Part shown: positions 20,252 through 27,779 of the stretch, one piece after another | Numbering within the stretch: the first letter of the stretch is position 1 | Layout: each line of letters begins with the position of its first letter | From: a virus | Reading direction: 5' to 3' (one strand) | IMG/VR virus record: IMGVR_UViG_3300042154_001176 | Coordinates: 1 to 27,779 of that record | DNA: 27,779 nt | Position numbers and translations under genes: made by a program | The notes under the pieces: model-generated | Databases searched by the model: none | Told to the model about the DNA's origin: nothing | Seen by the model: only the letters and a program-made list of their open reading frames with translations

Positions 20252-22516
20252 TTACGCAATCGCCAATTCTTCGGCAAGTTTGGTCAGCAGGAGACGATTG
20301 CTCTTCTTGCTACCGACATTCTTGGAGAACTCGCGAGCCATCTTGTTCTTGTTCATATCGCTGGTGATGGCAAGTTTGTCGTCAACAATGTTGGTGCTCG
20401 GGAGACCAACATAGAAATACTTGTCATAACCAAGACGATCAACAACAAAGTAATTGTGCTCGCGGAAAGTTTTCTTGGCAACATCTTGCTCAATAGCAGA
20501 TTTGTCACTAACAAGATACTTCACATCACGCTGAATGGATTTCTTGTTACCAACATAGAAACCGATATGTTTGCAGCCAGTAATGTCAGCAACCAACTGA
20601 GTGATTGCAGGTTGCATCGTATGGAAATTTGGCAACTTCACTTTCTTCTTGGTCTTTTTGTCAATCAGATACACAACAGACTTGCGACGATCGTCATAGA
20701 AACCAGAGTCGCTGCTCATCGGAGGATACGAAAGATTGCTGCCACCATCACCGTCAGTCAGATAGACAACGTTGCAAACATCCAACTGATGCTTGTTCTG
20801 GAATGCAGTAATGATTTCACGCGAGGCAAGCAAAGTTTCGAGAAACGGAGTGCTGTTCAAGCCAAAGCCAGAAGTGTCCCAATCATATCGCCAGCCACCA
20901 TGATCGTTTTCCTTGCAAGTGTAGTCATATGCACGACCATACTCATTGGCAACAACGCACATCGCATTGAACGCACGACGATACTGAACAGGCGACAAAG
21001 AAGAACCAATCAGATGTTTCAGATGGAACCACGTATGACTCATCACCATGTCAACTGCACGATTAGAGACAAAACGTTCTTTCGACATCATCTCGCGCAA
21101 CTTCTTGTTGCCATAGCAGTCGTCGCTGAAGCCATAGACTTCAAACGGAACTTTTGCAAGTTTACAAAACGATGCAAGCACAAGCATCTGTTCGATCGTG
21201 TTGCGCATAATATCGCCCATCGAACCAGACATGTCAACGAACATGACAAAGCCATGATTCTTACCCTTCGGTACGACAGTGATTTTGCGGAACAGATCAT
21301 TGCTGAAACGATACTTATGCAGAACGTTCATGTTCAACTCACCAGTGCGAGCAGTCTGCGTTCGAGCATACTCGCTGGCTTTCTTGCGCATCTCGAATTC
21401 CTTCAAGATATGCATGATGACTTTCTTGTTGTTGGTGTTGAACTTGCGCACACACTTCTGAACAACAGTATCGTAAGGAACACCATGTTGACCATAGGTG
21501 CGATTCGGATCCGCAACTTGCTCGCGGAAAAATTTCTCAAGATCATTCACAACTTCCGTGTTCGGAAGAATGATGTTCTCAAGAACAGCGTCAGGCAACT
21601 CATACATGAAGATTTTGCCAGTCTCGTTGACCAATTCCTGCTCGCGCTGACGGAAACTGCGGTCAGTTACAGACTGCGGCTCATCGTCATCTTCTTCAGG
21701 AGTGTCGCCACCAGAACTGTACTGATTGTCGTCAGAATTTTCTTCATCAGACTTAGTTTGATCTTGTGAATCTTCAGCGTCAGTGCCGTCTGATTCTTCG
21801 TCAAGGTCAGAGTCATCGTTACCGTCGATGTCATCTTCATAATCAGAATCATCGTCAGCATCGTCATACTCGCCAGAATCTTCTTGATTCTCTTGACGCT
21901 CATTGCGCATCTGCTCTTGAAGGTCTTGCTGATTCTGAACCTTGTTTTGTTCATTCTGCTTCGTGTAGTCGTACACACGTCGAGCAATATCAACAACTTG
22001 ATCCCATGTTTCAGCAGCCTCAACTTCGCGAACAATCTCGCGTTCAATGTCATTGAATTCAACAATGACATGCGAACCCATCTTGAAGCGCAGGTTGATG
22101 CGATCAATCAGATTGAGTTTGCTGAGGTCTTCGAGTTTCTTGATGCCGAAGAAGTCACGCTCATAGAGAGAAGTATAAGCACGCGCAAAAGACTTCGAAA
22201 GTCCAGGAAACTTGCGCTTGACCAGTTTCTCAATGCGAGCATCTTCGATGACGTTCAAGAAATCTTTGAATTTCTTTTCCGTCGCAGCAACTTCATTATG
22301 CCAACCCTGCTGCGGAGTGTTCAGAGCATGACCAACTTCGTGACCTGTAAGCAAGTCATAGAGATCGCCATCCATGTCCTTCCACACAGGAAGAACCATC
22401 GTGCGATTCTTGAGGTCAAAGTATGCGGTCTTGACGTTTTGGTGCGAGACCGTAATATTTTCGCTCGCGAGGAGTTTCGCGAGGATAGACTTGGAGGTCT
22501 GTAAGTTAGAATTCAT
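20252..22516 (-). CDS. cobT: vWA protein with N-terminal zincin site (CobT-like)
   Basis: 754 residues. An N-terminal metallopeptidase-type domain has LLTGHEVGHALNTP (H59-E60-x-x-H63) followed by NVIEDARIEKLVKRKFPG near 88-105, which could supply the third zinc ligand. Residues about 205-285 are an extremely acidic, Asp/Glu/Ser-rich linker. The C-terminal vWA domain has the MIDAS motif D428-M-S-G-S432 and a later YLTDGDGG. MoxR-vWA pairs act as chaperone-like remodelling machines; here a protease head is fused to the vWA partner. CobT is a common label but misleading. ATG 22516 lies 6 bases after a -10, so the mRNA is probably leaderless. The base composition is GC-richer than the sugar island. 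Confidence 0.84.
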   Translation of the reverse strand: MNSNLQTSKSILAKLLASENITVSHQNVKTAYFDLKNRTMVLPVWKDMDGDLYDLLTGHEVGHALNTPQQGWHNEVAATEKKFKDFLNVIEDARIEKLVKRKFPGLSKSFARAYTSLYERDFFGIKKLEDLSKLNLIDRINLRFKMGSHVIVEFNDIEREIVREVEAAETWDQVVDIARRVYDYTKQNEQNKVQNQQDLQEQMRNERQENQEDSGEYDDADDDSDYEDDIDGNDDSDLDEESDGTDAEDSQDQTKSDEENSDDNQYSSGGDTPEEDDDEPQSVTDRSFRQREQELVNETGKIFMYELPDAVLENIILPNTEVVNDLEKFFREQVADPNRTYGQHGVPYDTVVQKCVRKFNTNNKKVIMHILKEFEMRKKASEYARTQTARTGELNMNVLHKYRFSNDLFRKITVVPKGKNHGFVMFVDMSGSMGDIMRNTIEQMLVLASFCKLAKVPFEVYGFSDDCYGNKKLREMMSKERFVSNRAVDMVMSHTWFHLKHLIGSSLSPVQYRRAFNAMCVVANEYGRAYDYTCKENDHGGWRYDWDTSGFGLNSTPFLETLLASREIITAFQNKHQLDVCNVVYLTDGDGGSNLSYPPMSSDSGFYDDRRKSVVYLIDKKTKKKVKLPNFHTMQPAITQLVADITGCKHIGFYVGNKKSIQRDVKYLVSDKSAIEQDVAKKTFREHNYFVVDRLGYDKYFYVGLPSTNIVDDKLAITSDMNKNKMAREFSKNVGSKKSNRLLLTKLAEELAIA

Positions 22517-22522
22517 ACAACC

Positions 22523-22580
22523 ATTATCCCCTAAAATGGCTGAAATGTAAAGCCGAAAAAACTCTAATTAAATCAATAAC
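22523..22580 (-). promoter_or_regulatory. Promoter module C (sigma70-type, leaderless, 10-bp box)
   Basis: Minus strand: GTTATTGATT box at 22580-22571, directly after the deformylase TAA; -35 TTTACA at 22551-22546; 17-base spacer; -10 GATAAT at 22528-22523. ATG of the vWA gene lies exactly 6 bases downstream, with no Shine-Dalgarno sequence. Between box and -35 it shares TTAGAGTTTTT with module A. Confidence 0.82.
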
Positions 22581-23147
22581 TTACGCAGCCTTTATCCTTG
22601 CCATCTTTTTCAGGTTGGTTTTTACCTTTCTCTTGGCTTTTTCTAGATTGATTGGGCTGATGCGGTCAGTGTATACGATTCCATCTAAATGGTCAAGTTC
22701 ATGCTGAATGCAAACTGCAGTCAATCCATCAAACTCTTTTTCAACAAATTGCCCACCGATTGCTTGGAATCTAACTTTGATATGATCTGATCTGCCAATC
22801 TTTACATACAATCCTGGATAAGAAAGACAACCTTCTGAAAAATCTGCCTTCGTCTCAGACTTTTCAATAATCTGCGGATTGAACATGACCCATGCTTCTT
22901 TGCCCATGTTTATTACACAAATTCTTTTGTTGATACCAACTTGATTTGCCGATAGACCTAACCCACCATAGTGATTCATCGTTTCAGCGAGCGAGTATGC
23001 ATACAAGTCAGATTGTTTATCAGCATCGTATGAATTAAAATCAAACAACTCTGTTGGTTTGCGCAAAATTGGATCATAGAAATCTACCAATTTTAAAATT
23101 TCATACTCAATCAACTTGCCATTCAAATACTTTACCATTCTAGCCAT
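22581..23147 (-). CDS. pdf: Peptide deformylase
   Basis: 188 residues. Removes the N-formyl group from new proteins. All three family motifs are intact: GLGLSANQVG at 62-71, EGCLSYPG at 105-112 with metal ligand C107, and HELDH at 149-153. The C-terminal tail (EKAKRKVKTNLKKMARIKAA) is basic and longer than in many minimal phage deformylases. ATG 23147 overlaps the gp46 stop as TAATG. Phage deformylases are common in marine T4-like phages and are thought to sustain translation or host photosystem proteins; with no photosynthesis genes seen, a general translation role is more likely here. Confidence 0.93.
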   Translation of the reverse strand: MARMVKYLNGKLIEYEILKLVDFYDPILRKPTELFDFNSYDADKQSDLYAYSLAETMNHYGGLGLSANQVGINKRICVINMGKEAWVMFNPQIIEKSETKADFSEGCLSYPGLYVKIGRSDHIKVRFQAIGGQFVEKEFDGLTAVCIQHELDHLDGIVYTDRISPINLEKAKRKVKTNLKKMARIKAA

Positions 23148-24856
23148 TATTGCACCATTTGTGAGAAGTTTTTAACTTTCGCGAATTTAATTGTATGTTT
23201 AAACTTATCAGCAAGCACATCACCCTTGTGCGAAATAACAAAGATATTCGTGCCGTCATTGAACATATTTATCAACTTGAGAAATTCTTCAGTGCCATTA
23301 GCGTCGAGTGATCCATCAAAGACTTCATCGAAGATGAGAAGATTCGTATTGGCACTGTTTTTCAATTTGGCAACTGCTCGCCAAGTAAATAATAAAGCCA
23401 GGTCAATACGCTTCTTCTCACCTTCGCTGAAGTTCTCATAACTAAAGTCATCACGGTGCCTGGACTTGATGGACTCTTTGAATTCCTCATCGATGTTGAA
23501 GTTTACAAAGAAGTCCATCGAAGCCAGGTATTTGTTTACTAACTTGTTTATGACTGGTATATATTGTTTAATAATCTTAGATTTAATGCCACCGTCTTTC
23601 AACAACTGAGCAACAATATCATACTGCTGCGTCAGTTCAACTGCTTGTTTACGTCGTTCATTGAATGATTGTAAATCGTTTAGTAAAGTTTTGCTCTGTG
23701 CTTTGAACTCATCGCTCATCGCTGGTTTGTTTTCTATCTCTTCAATCTCTTTTTCAAGTTTTGCCACATACTTCCTAATCTGACTGCAAGAAGTATTAAT
23801 GCGCACGATATCTTGCTCAAGAGACTTGAGTTCTTTTTGTGTTGTTTTGATGGTATTGATTCGCTGTAGAACGGCATTACTTTCTTCCTTCAGTTTGTTT
23901 AGACCTTCATTTAGTTCTGTAATTTTACTGTTACATGTATGCACTTTTTCTTCTTTGTTATTGATAGCCTGATCGCAGGTTGGACAAGTCGAATTTACAG
24001 AATAGAACTCGATGTCTTTCTCGAGTTTCTGGATATTCCCTTCGATCTTGGCTTCAAGATTGTTTAGTTTGCTAAAACGTTTATTTGTAAACTCTTCATC
24101 TTGAATTTCTAAGAGAAGATTGTCAATCTTAGTATTGACTTCTTCGTCTTCGTTAATTAGTTGCAATAAATTATTAGAATTATCTACTACTTCTTGTTTC
24201 TTTGCGCTTACAATCTCTTTAGTATTTTTCTTGAGTTCATCTAAATGTTTTTTATGCAGTTCAATCTTTTCTTTTGTGCTATCAATCTGAATCTTTAACT
24301 TGGCTGCATCTTCTTTAATCGCAGTCATCTTACTCTTTACGATTGCATTCATAGAACTAAAGATCTGAATATCTAACAGATCTTCAATGACTGCTCGGCG
24401 ATCGCCAGCAGACAACTGCATAAACGGAGTAAAGTTTGTAGACCCCAGAATAACAATCTGCGTGAATGACTTGTAGTTCATCTTCAGAATCAACTTCTCG
24501 AGTTGGTCCTGATAGTCTTTGCTCTTGGCGTCTTGATTGACTAGATCTCCGTCACAATAAATCTCAAACACATTAGGTTTGATACCGCGAATGATCTTGT
24601 AGTTCTTTGACGAGATATTAAATTCAATCTCAACCACGCAATCTTTTTCGTTGATTGAGTTGACTAATTGCGGTTTGTTAACGCTACGAAATGGTTTACC
24701 GAACAACGCAAACGTAATTGCATCCAAGAATGTGGATTTACCAGCACCATTTTCGCCAATGATGAGTGTCGTTGCGTTTGTATTGAGGGAAATCTCAGTA
24801 AAGAAATTTCCTGTTGATAGGAAATTCTTGTACCGAACTTTTTTAAATAAAATCAT
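23147..24856 (-). CDS. 46: Recombination nuclease ATPase subunit gp46 (Rad50-like)
   Basis: 569 residues (T4 gp46 is 560). An SMC-type ATPase working with gp47 to resect DNA ends for recombination-dependent replication. Walker A GENGAGKST at 34-42; two long coiled-coil arms either side of the zinc hook C291-P-T-C294; signature-like FSEGEKKRIDLALL, then Walker B LLIFDEVFDGSLD from about residue 506, with VISHKGD as the His switch. The start overlaps the gp47 stop by 4 bases. Order 47-46 is as in T4. Confidence 0.96.
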   Translation of the reverse strand: MILFKKVRYKNFLSTGNFFTEISLNTNATTLIIGENGAGKSTFLDAITFALFGKPFRSVNKPQLVNSINEKDCVVEIEFNISSKNYKIIRGIKPNVFEIYCDGDLVNQDAKSKDYQDQLEKLILKMNYKSFTQIVILGSTNFTPFMQLSAGDRRAVIEDLLDIQIFSSMNAIVKSKMTAIKEDAAKLKIQIDSTKEKIELHKKHLDELKKNTKEIVSAKKQEVVDNSNNLLQLINEDEEVNTKIDNLLLEIQDEEFTNKRFSKLNNLEAKIEGNIQKLEKDIEFYSVNSTCPTCDQAINNKEEKVHTCNSKITELNEGLNKLKEESNAVLQRINTIKTTQKELKSLEQDIVRINTSCSQIRKYVAKLEKEIEEIENKPAMSDEFKAQSKTLLNDLQSFNERRKQAVELTQQYDIVAQLLKDGGIKSKIIKQYIPVINKLVNKYLASMDFFVNFNIDEEFKESIKSRHRDDFSYENFSEGEKKRIDLALLFTWRAVAKLKNSANTNLLIFDEVFDGSLDANGTEEFLKLINMFNDGTNIFVISHKGDVLADKFKHTIKFAKVKNFSQMVQ

Positions 24857-25911
24857 GAGTTCTCAGCCGTCATCGCCTCAAAATAGACATCACGAAGTAT
24901 GCCCTTTATTTTACTTGAATCTACAGGCAATGTCAATCCGTCGACGTACTTGTCCAATATAGAAATTGTATCTTCTGCTTCATCAATCTTTATGTCATCA
25001 GGAGCAAGGATTGTATCAGAAAAATCCTCAACAACTGATACATCCATTGGATTTGCTTTTGTTAAACAATCTATCAGTGTATCAAAGATAAAAGAGTTGT
25101 TTCGTTTCTCAACTACAATCTTAACTTGTTTGCCTGTGTATTGCGAATAATCTGCTTCGGCAACTTCGTTATACTGCATGTCATCATCATTATACTTAAT
25201 CTTATGAAACATGCGATATGGGTTAGCAATAAACTCTAGTTCCCTTGTAGTTGTATCGAAGATATGAAATCCTCGCGTATCATTATAATCTGCCCAAGTC
25301 ATCTCGCCAGGAGTGCCAACATAGGTCACATTACCCTGAGAACTCTTGTGATGAAAATGACCTGAAAGAACAACCTCGTAACGACGCAAGATACTTGGAT
25401 CCATACCTTCATGGCAGAAGTTACCACGATCCATCTCGAAACCAGCAAGTTCAAAGTGCCCAAAGCAGACAGAGTTATTGCTATGATAAATGTAATCGCT
25501 AATTTGTTTTTCGTTATCTTTACAAATCCAAGGAATGACATCGATGCCCTGCCATGATGCAGGTTCATTATATATGAACACGTTGTTCATATATTCTTGA
25601 AGAAGCAATTCAGGAGAATTGACCTCAAGAGTGTTACGATAGGTGATATCGTGATTGCCTAGAAGAACATGCAGTTCTAGATTATACCGAGATATTTCAT
25701 CAAAAAAATACTTACGGCACAAAGCAAGAGACTGAAAAGAAATATACTTCCGACGATCAAATAAGTCACCCAACTGAAAGATGGTGGTAATTCCATTGTT
25801 TAACAGATATGGGAAAAATACTTCCTTGTAAAACTTACTATATAGCGCATGAAAGGCAAGAGAGTCGCCTCTCATGCCGAAATGTGTATCACCCAGGATT
25901 GCTATCTTCAT
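24853..25911 (-). CDS. 47: Recombination nuclease subunit gp47 (Mre11-like)
   Basis: 352 residues (T4 gp47 is 339). A metallophosphoesterase nuclease. Motifs: LGDTHFG (D8, H10), QLGDLFDRR, LLGNHDI, CFGHFELAG and LSGHFHHKSS, which together make the two-metal site. The C-terminal third is the domain that contacts gp46. ATG 25911 lies inside the 3' end of gene 55 (23-base overlap), so the genes are probably coupled. Confidence 0.96.
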   Translation of the reverse strand: MKIAILGDTHFGMRGDSLAFHALYSKFYKEVFFPYLLNNGITTIFQLGDLFDRRKYISFQSLALCRKYFFDEISRYNLELHVLLGNHDITYRNTLEVNSPELLLQEYMNNVFIYNEPASWQGIDVIPWICKDNEKQISDYIYHSNNSVCFGHFELAGFEMDRGNFCHEGMDPSILRRYEVVLSGHFHHKSSQGNVTYVGTPGEMTWADYNDTRGFHIFDTTTRELEFIANPYRMFHKIKYNDDDMQYNEVAEADYSQYTGKQVKIVVEKRNNSFIFDTLIDCLTKANPMDVSVVEDFSDTILAPDDIKIDEAEDTISILDKYVDGLTLPVDSSKIKGILRDVYFEAMTAENS

Positions 25912-26428
25912 CTACAAATTTCTCCAAACCAGCTTTTTTGGCTTTCTTTTGTTTGCGCGCATTCTCATAGTTTACAATAAACTCTGAGATATTTTCGTAC
26001 AATTCAAACTGCCTAAACGTACCATCTTCATTCTCGTTGAGTTCATACTCATCAAGAATACCAGCATTCTCTGTAGATTTGTATTTGACGTATAGTTGTT
26101 TCTTTTCTTTCTGAATGCGGCGTAAGAATGCATAATATACTATTTGTGTGAAATAAGCAAACGGATTGCTAGATTTCGCTGGATCAAAATTGTCAACGTA
26201 CATGACGCAGTTTTCAATTGCATCGGCGACCATTTCGTCTCGAAAAGTATATGAAAGAAAGTTTGGTTTGTGTGAAAGATTTTCCGCGATCTTCATAAAA
26301 CACTCAGCCACATATCTTGGGATTTGTGGCTTTGGTTCGCCGAGTCTCTTTGCTTTTCGTATCGCCGTACGATACTTGGTCATCTCACGAAGAAAATCTT
26401 TGTTATTGATATAATGATTTTTTGCCAT
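25889..26428 (-). CDS. 55: Late-transcription sigma factor gp55
   Basis: 179 residues (T4 gp55 is 185). It directs RNA polymerase to late promoters of the TATAAATA type. The match to T4 is clear: HYINNKDFLREM, LSHKPNFLSYTFRDEMVADAIENC, VDNFDPAKSSNPFAYFTQIVYYAFLRRIQKEKKQ. The C-terminus AGLEKFVDEDSNPG is in the place of T4's clamp-binding SLDFLYEANDE but is a weaker match. Its presence agrees with the late promoter at 9402-9409. Confidence 0.95.
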   Translation of the reverse strand: MAKNHYINNKDFLREMTKYRTAIRKAKRLGEPKPQIPRYVAECFMKIAENLSHKPNFLSYTFRDEMVADAIENCVMYVDNFDPAKSSNPFAYFTQIVYYAFLRRIQKEKKQLYVKYKSTENAGILDEYELNENEDGTFRQFELYENISEFIVNYENARKQKKAKKAGLEKFVDEDSNPG

Positions 26429-26431
26429 AAA

Positions 26432-26836
26432 TTAGTGTACTGGTTTGTCCTTTTTGCTTGCTAATGCTTCAAGTATTGATACAACTTTTTGTGCTGTATC
26501 AGATACATCCTCTTTAGATTTTACCAAAGCAGATTTGCCTCTAGTTTGTACATCGTAGAAGAAATCTGCAATGTGTTCATACTGCTCAACGAAGTCTGCT
26601 TTGACAGGTGTAGTGAATGATATTTCCTCGCCAGGAATTTCTATTTCTTGTAAATCTATAACAGCCTGAGGCAAATATTCTTGTAGAGAAAGAATTTGTC
26701 GATTCTCTTCAAGATATGTTTCAATATCAATTCTTAATGGCTTTTCGATTACAATGTAATTATCATAATGTGTAACATATCCAACTAAATCGTCAGCGCT
26801 CTTTAACCTGACAAATTTTAATTCTGTTTCTGGCAT
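26432..26836 (-). CDS. Sm-like-opening hypothetical protein
   Basis: 134 residues. LKFVRLKSADDLVGYVTHYDNYIVIEKPLRIDI at the N-terminus repeats the pattern of the Sm-like protein at 404-700 (x-x-L-x-S/T-G/A-x-x-L-V, then I-x-x-x-x-P). The rest is different: an acidic strand-rich region (IEIPGEEISFTTPV) and a helical C-terminus (FVEQYEHIADFFY...). It is probably an LSm-type fold with an extension; function unknown. It sits between uvsW and 55, overlapping the uvsW stop as TAATG. Confidence 0.62.
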   Translation of the reverse strand: MPETELKFVRLKSADDLVGYVTHYDNYIVIEKPLRIDIETYLEENRQILSLQEYLPQAVIDLQEIEIPGEEISFTTPVKADFVEQYEHIADFFYDVQTRGKSALVKSKEDVSDTAQKVVSILEALASKKDKPVH

Positions 26837-27777
26837 TAGTTTATCCTTACATTAGATGTTGTAAACACGAACCTTTCTTCGCTGTAAATCTTCACTCTTT
26901 CTTCATAATGTTTGAGCGTAAAGTTTGTGTAGGGACCATACCTCAAATCGTCAGCAATATCATAAAGAACTGCAGTATCTTTATTGTCACCTAAACGTAG
27001 ACCGCGACCGATAGACTGTAGACTGCGTATTCTACTCTTTGTCGGAGAGGCGAATATAATATTATGTAGGTTGCGGATGTTCACGCCTGTGGAGAACGTT
27101 CCGTAACTCGCTACAATAATCGCATCGTTTTCTTTTTCAGTAATATGCCTTACAGCCTCGCGATCTTCTGCTTCTACGCCACCATGAATAAAAAAGATCT
27201 TTCGTTTCTTGTCTTTATTCGTTAGTGATTCAAATAGTATTTTACCGTGTTTCTCGACATAAGTAAATAAAATTAAACTATTGCCTTTTAGATTTAATGC
27301 CAAGTCTACGATAAACTGATTTCTTCCTTCGTGCTGCGTCAGAAAGTTCATCTCGTCAGGATAAGTAAATCCTTTGACTGCTTTACAAACTGCTTCTGGA
27401 TATTTTAGAACAATACACTTGATCTTAAAGTCGGCGAGTTGTTTGCGGTCAATGAGTTCTTTTGTTGTGATGACTTTAAAGACTGGACCGAACAATCCCT
27501 CAAGAACAAGTTTGTTAACCTTGCTATCATCAAGTGTGCCTGTGGTGCCAACACGCACATCACAGTTGATGAGTTTAGTCATGATTGCTGTCAATGACTT
27601 GGCTTTAAATGTATGCGCTTCGTCACCGATGATAAAGTCAAACTGCGCAAAATATTTCTTAGGCATCTCATAGATAGACTGCCATGTAGAAATAATCAAA
27701 TCTGTTTCTGGAATCTTACTTTCGCCACCATAAATTTTTTGGCAGTGTTTACTTACATCCCAACCATTCTTAGATGA
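26836..27777 (-). CDS. uvsW: UvsW helicase, C-terminal part (cut by window edge)
   Basis: 313 residues of an SF2 helicase that remodels recombination and replication forks and unwinds R-loops. The frame runs open off the right end, so the N-terminus is missing. The TTG at 27699 should not be taken as a start. Motifs: IIGDEAHTFKAKS (motif II), GTTGTLDD (III), FTYVEKHGK (IV), VASYGTFSTGVNIRNLHNIIF (V) and RSLQSIGRGLRLG (VI). T4 UvsW has closely matching blocks (VASYGVFSTGISVKNLHHVV, LQTIGRVLR). Upstream of gene 55 in this phage. Confidence 0.95.
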   Translation of the reverse strand, partial: SSKNGWDVSKHCQKIYGGESKIPETDLIISTWQSIYEMPKKYFAQFDFIIGDEAHTFKAKSLTAIMTKLINCDVRVGTTGTLDDSKVNKLVLEGLFGPVFKVITTKELIDRKQLADFKIKCIVLKYPEAVCKAVKGFTYPDEMNFLTQHEGRNQFIVDLALNLKGNSLILFTYVEKHGKILFESLTNKDKKRKIFFIHGGVEAEDREAVRHITEKENDAIIVASYGTFSTGVNIRNLHNIIFASPTKSRIRSLQSIGRGLRLGDNKDTAVLYDIADDLRYGPYTNFTLKHYEERVKIYSEERFVFTTSNVRIN

Positions 27778-27779
27778 AT

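Noticed and set aside
20456-21769. 437-codon open frame on the plus strand
   Set aside because: It lies wholly antisense to the vWA gene, has no recognisable domain, and reflects the codon bias and acidic linker of the real gene. No plus-strand promoter or ribosome site was seen.
18810-22516. Cobalamin biosynthesis role for the CobS/CobT-like pair
   Set aside because: No CobN or other corrin genes in the window, and the vWA protein has a protease-type N-terminus. The Cob labels reflect family naming, not function.
25889-25930. gp55 C-terminus as another STLEDLFG-type tail
   Set aside because: AGLEKFVDEDSNPG is in the expected place and probably binds the clamp as in T4, but the match is too weak to count with the identical pair.
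26836-27699. Complete helicase gene starting at TTG 27699
   Set aside because: The frame continues upstream to the window end with UvsW-like sequence, so this is an internal codon of a truncated gene.
1-27779. tRNA genes, CRISPR arrays, insertion sequences, attachment sites
   Set aside because: I looked for cloverleaf-like arms, regularly spaced repeats, transposase or integrase motifs and terminal inverted repeats and saw none; a tRNA scan would be needed to exclude unusual tRNAs.

Overview
The window looks like part of the genome of a T4-like myovirus (Caudoviricetes), probably infecting an aquatic bacterium. The main evidence is gene order. Reading the minus strand, which carries every gene I accept, the T4 replication and transcription core appears in T4 order: uvsW (cut by the right edge), 55, 47, 46, 45, 44, 62, regA, 43 (cut by the left edge). 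The Hsp20 gene, phage peptide deformylase, CobS/CobT-like ATPase and vWA pair, 2OG-Fe(II) oxygenases, sugar-modifying genes and small conserved proteins are typical of marine and freshwater T4-like phages. There are no photosynthesis genes, tRNAs, CRISPR arrays, integrases or insertion sequences, so the host cannot be named.

Layout in the direction of transcription (right to left). 27.8-22.6 kb: UvsW helicase, an Sm-like protein, late sigma factor gp55, the gp47/gp46 recombination nuclease and peptide deformylase. 22.6-17.7 kb: a vWA protein with an HExxH site, its MoxR/CobS-type ATPase, and small genes, served by three separate promoters. 17.7 kb: a strong terminator followed by a perfect-consensus sigma70 promoter. 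17.6-9.4 kb: one long operon with a TET/JBP-type DNA oxygenase, two glycosyltransferases, dNMP kinase, sliding clamp gp45, a DsbA-like protein, a Tat-leader protein, clamp loader gp44, a putative nuclease, gp62, RegA and dUTPase. 9.4-8.4 kb: Hsp20 behind the only T4-type late promoter motif seen, then dCMP deaminase. 8.35-5.4 kb: a promoter and a run of tiny overlapping genes, five of them shorter than 60 codons. 5.4-1.1 kb: a sugar/glycan island (2OG oxygenase, GT2, HAD, FkbM methyltransferase, GT-A-like protein). 1.1 kb to the edge: three small genes and the start of DNA polymerase gp43. No gene-free stretch exceeds 300 bases.

The most interesting signal: the TET-like oxygenase and the adjacent GT-B glycosyltransferase end in the same eight residues, STLEDLFG, written with different codons. 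This resembles the C-terminal sliding-clamp tails of T4 gp43 (SLDFLFG), gp33 (TLDFLL) and gp55 (SLDFLYE). The putative nuclease between genes 44 and 62 ends in LLEFFHG. I infer a clamp-tethered DNA hypermodification system, with oxidation then glycosylation of bases on newly replicated DNA, encoded just upstream of the clamp gene. A second signal is a promoter module present three times, with a 10-bp box exactly 29 bases upstream of the -35, a 17-base spacer, and an ATG exactly 6 bases after the -10, which predicts leaderless mRNAs.
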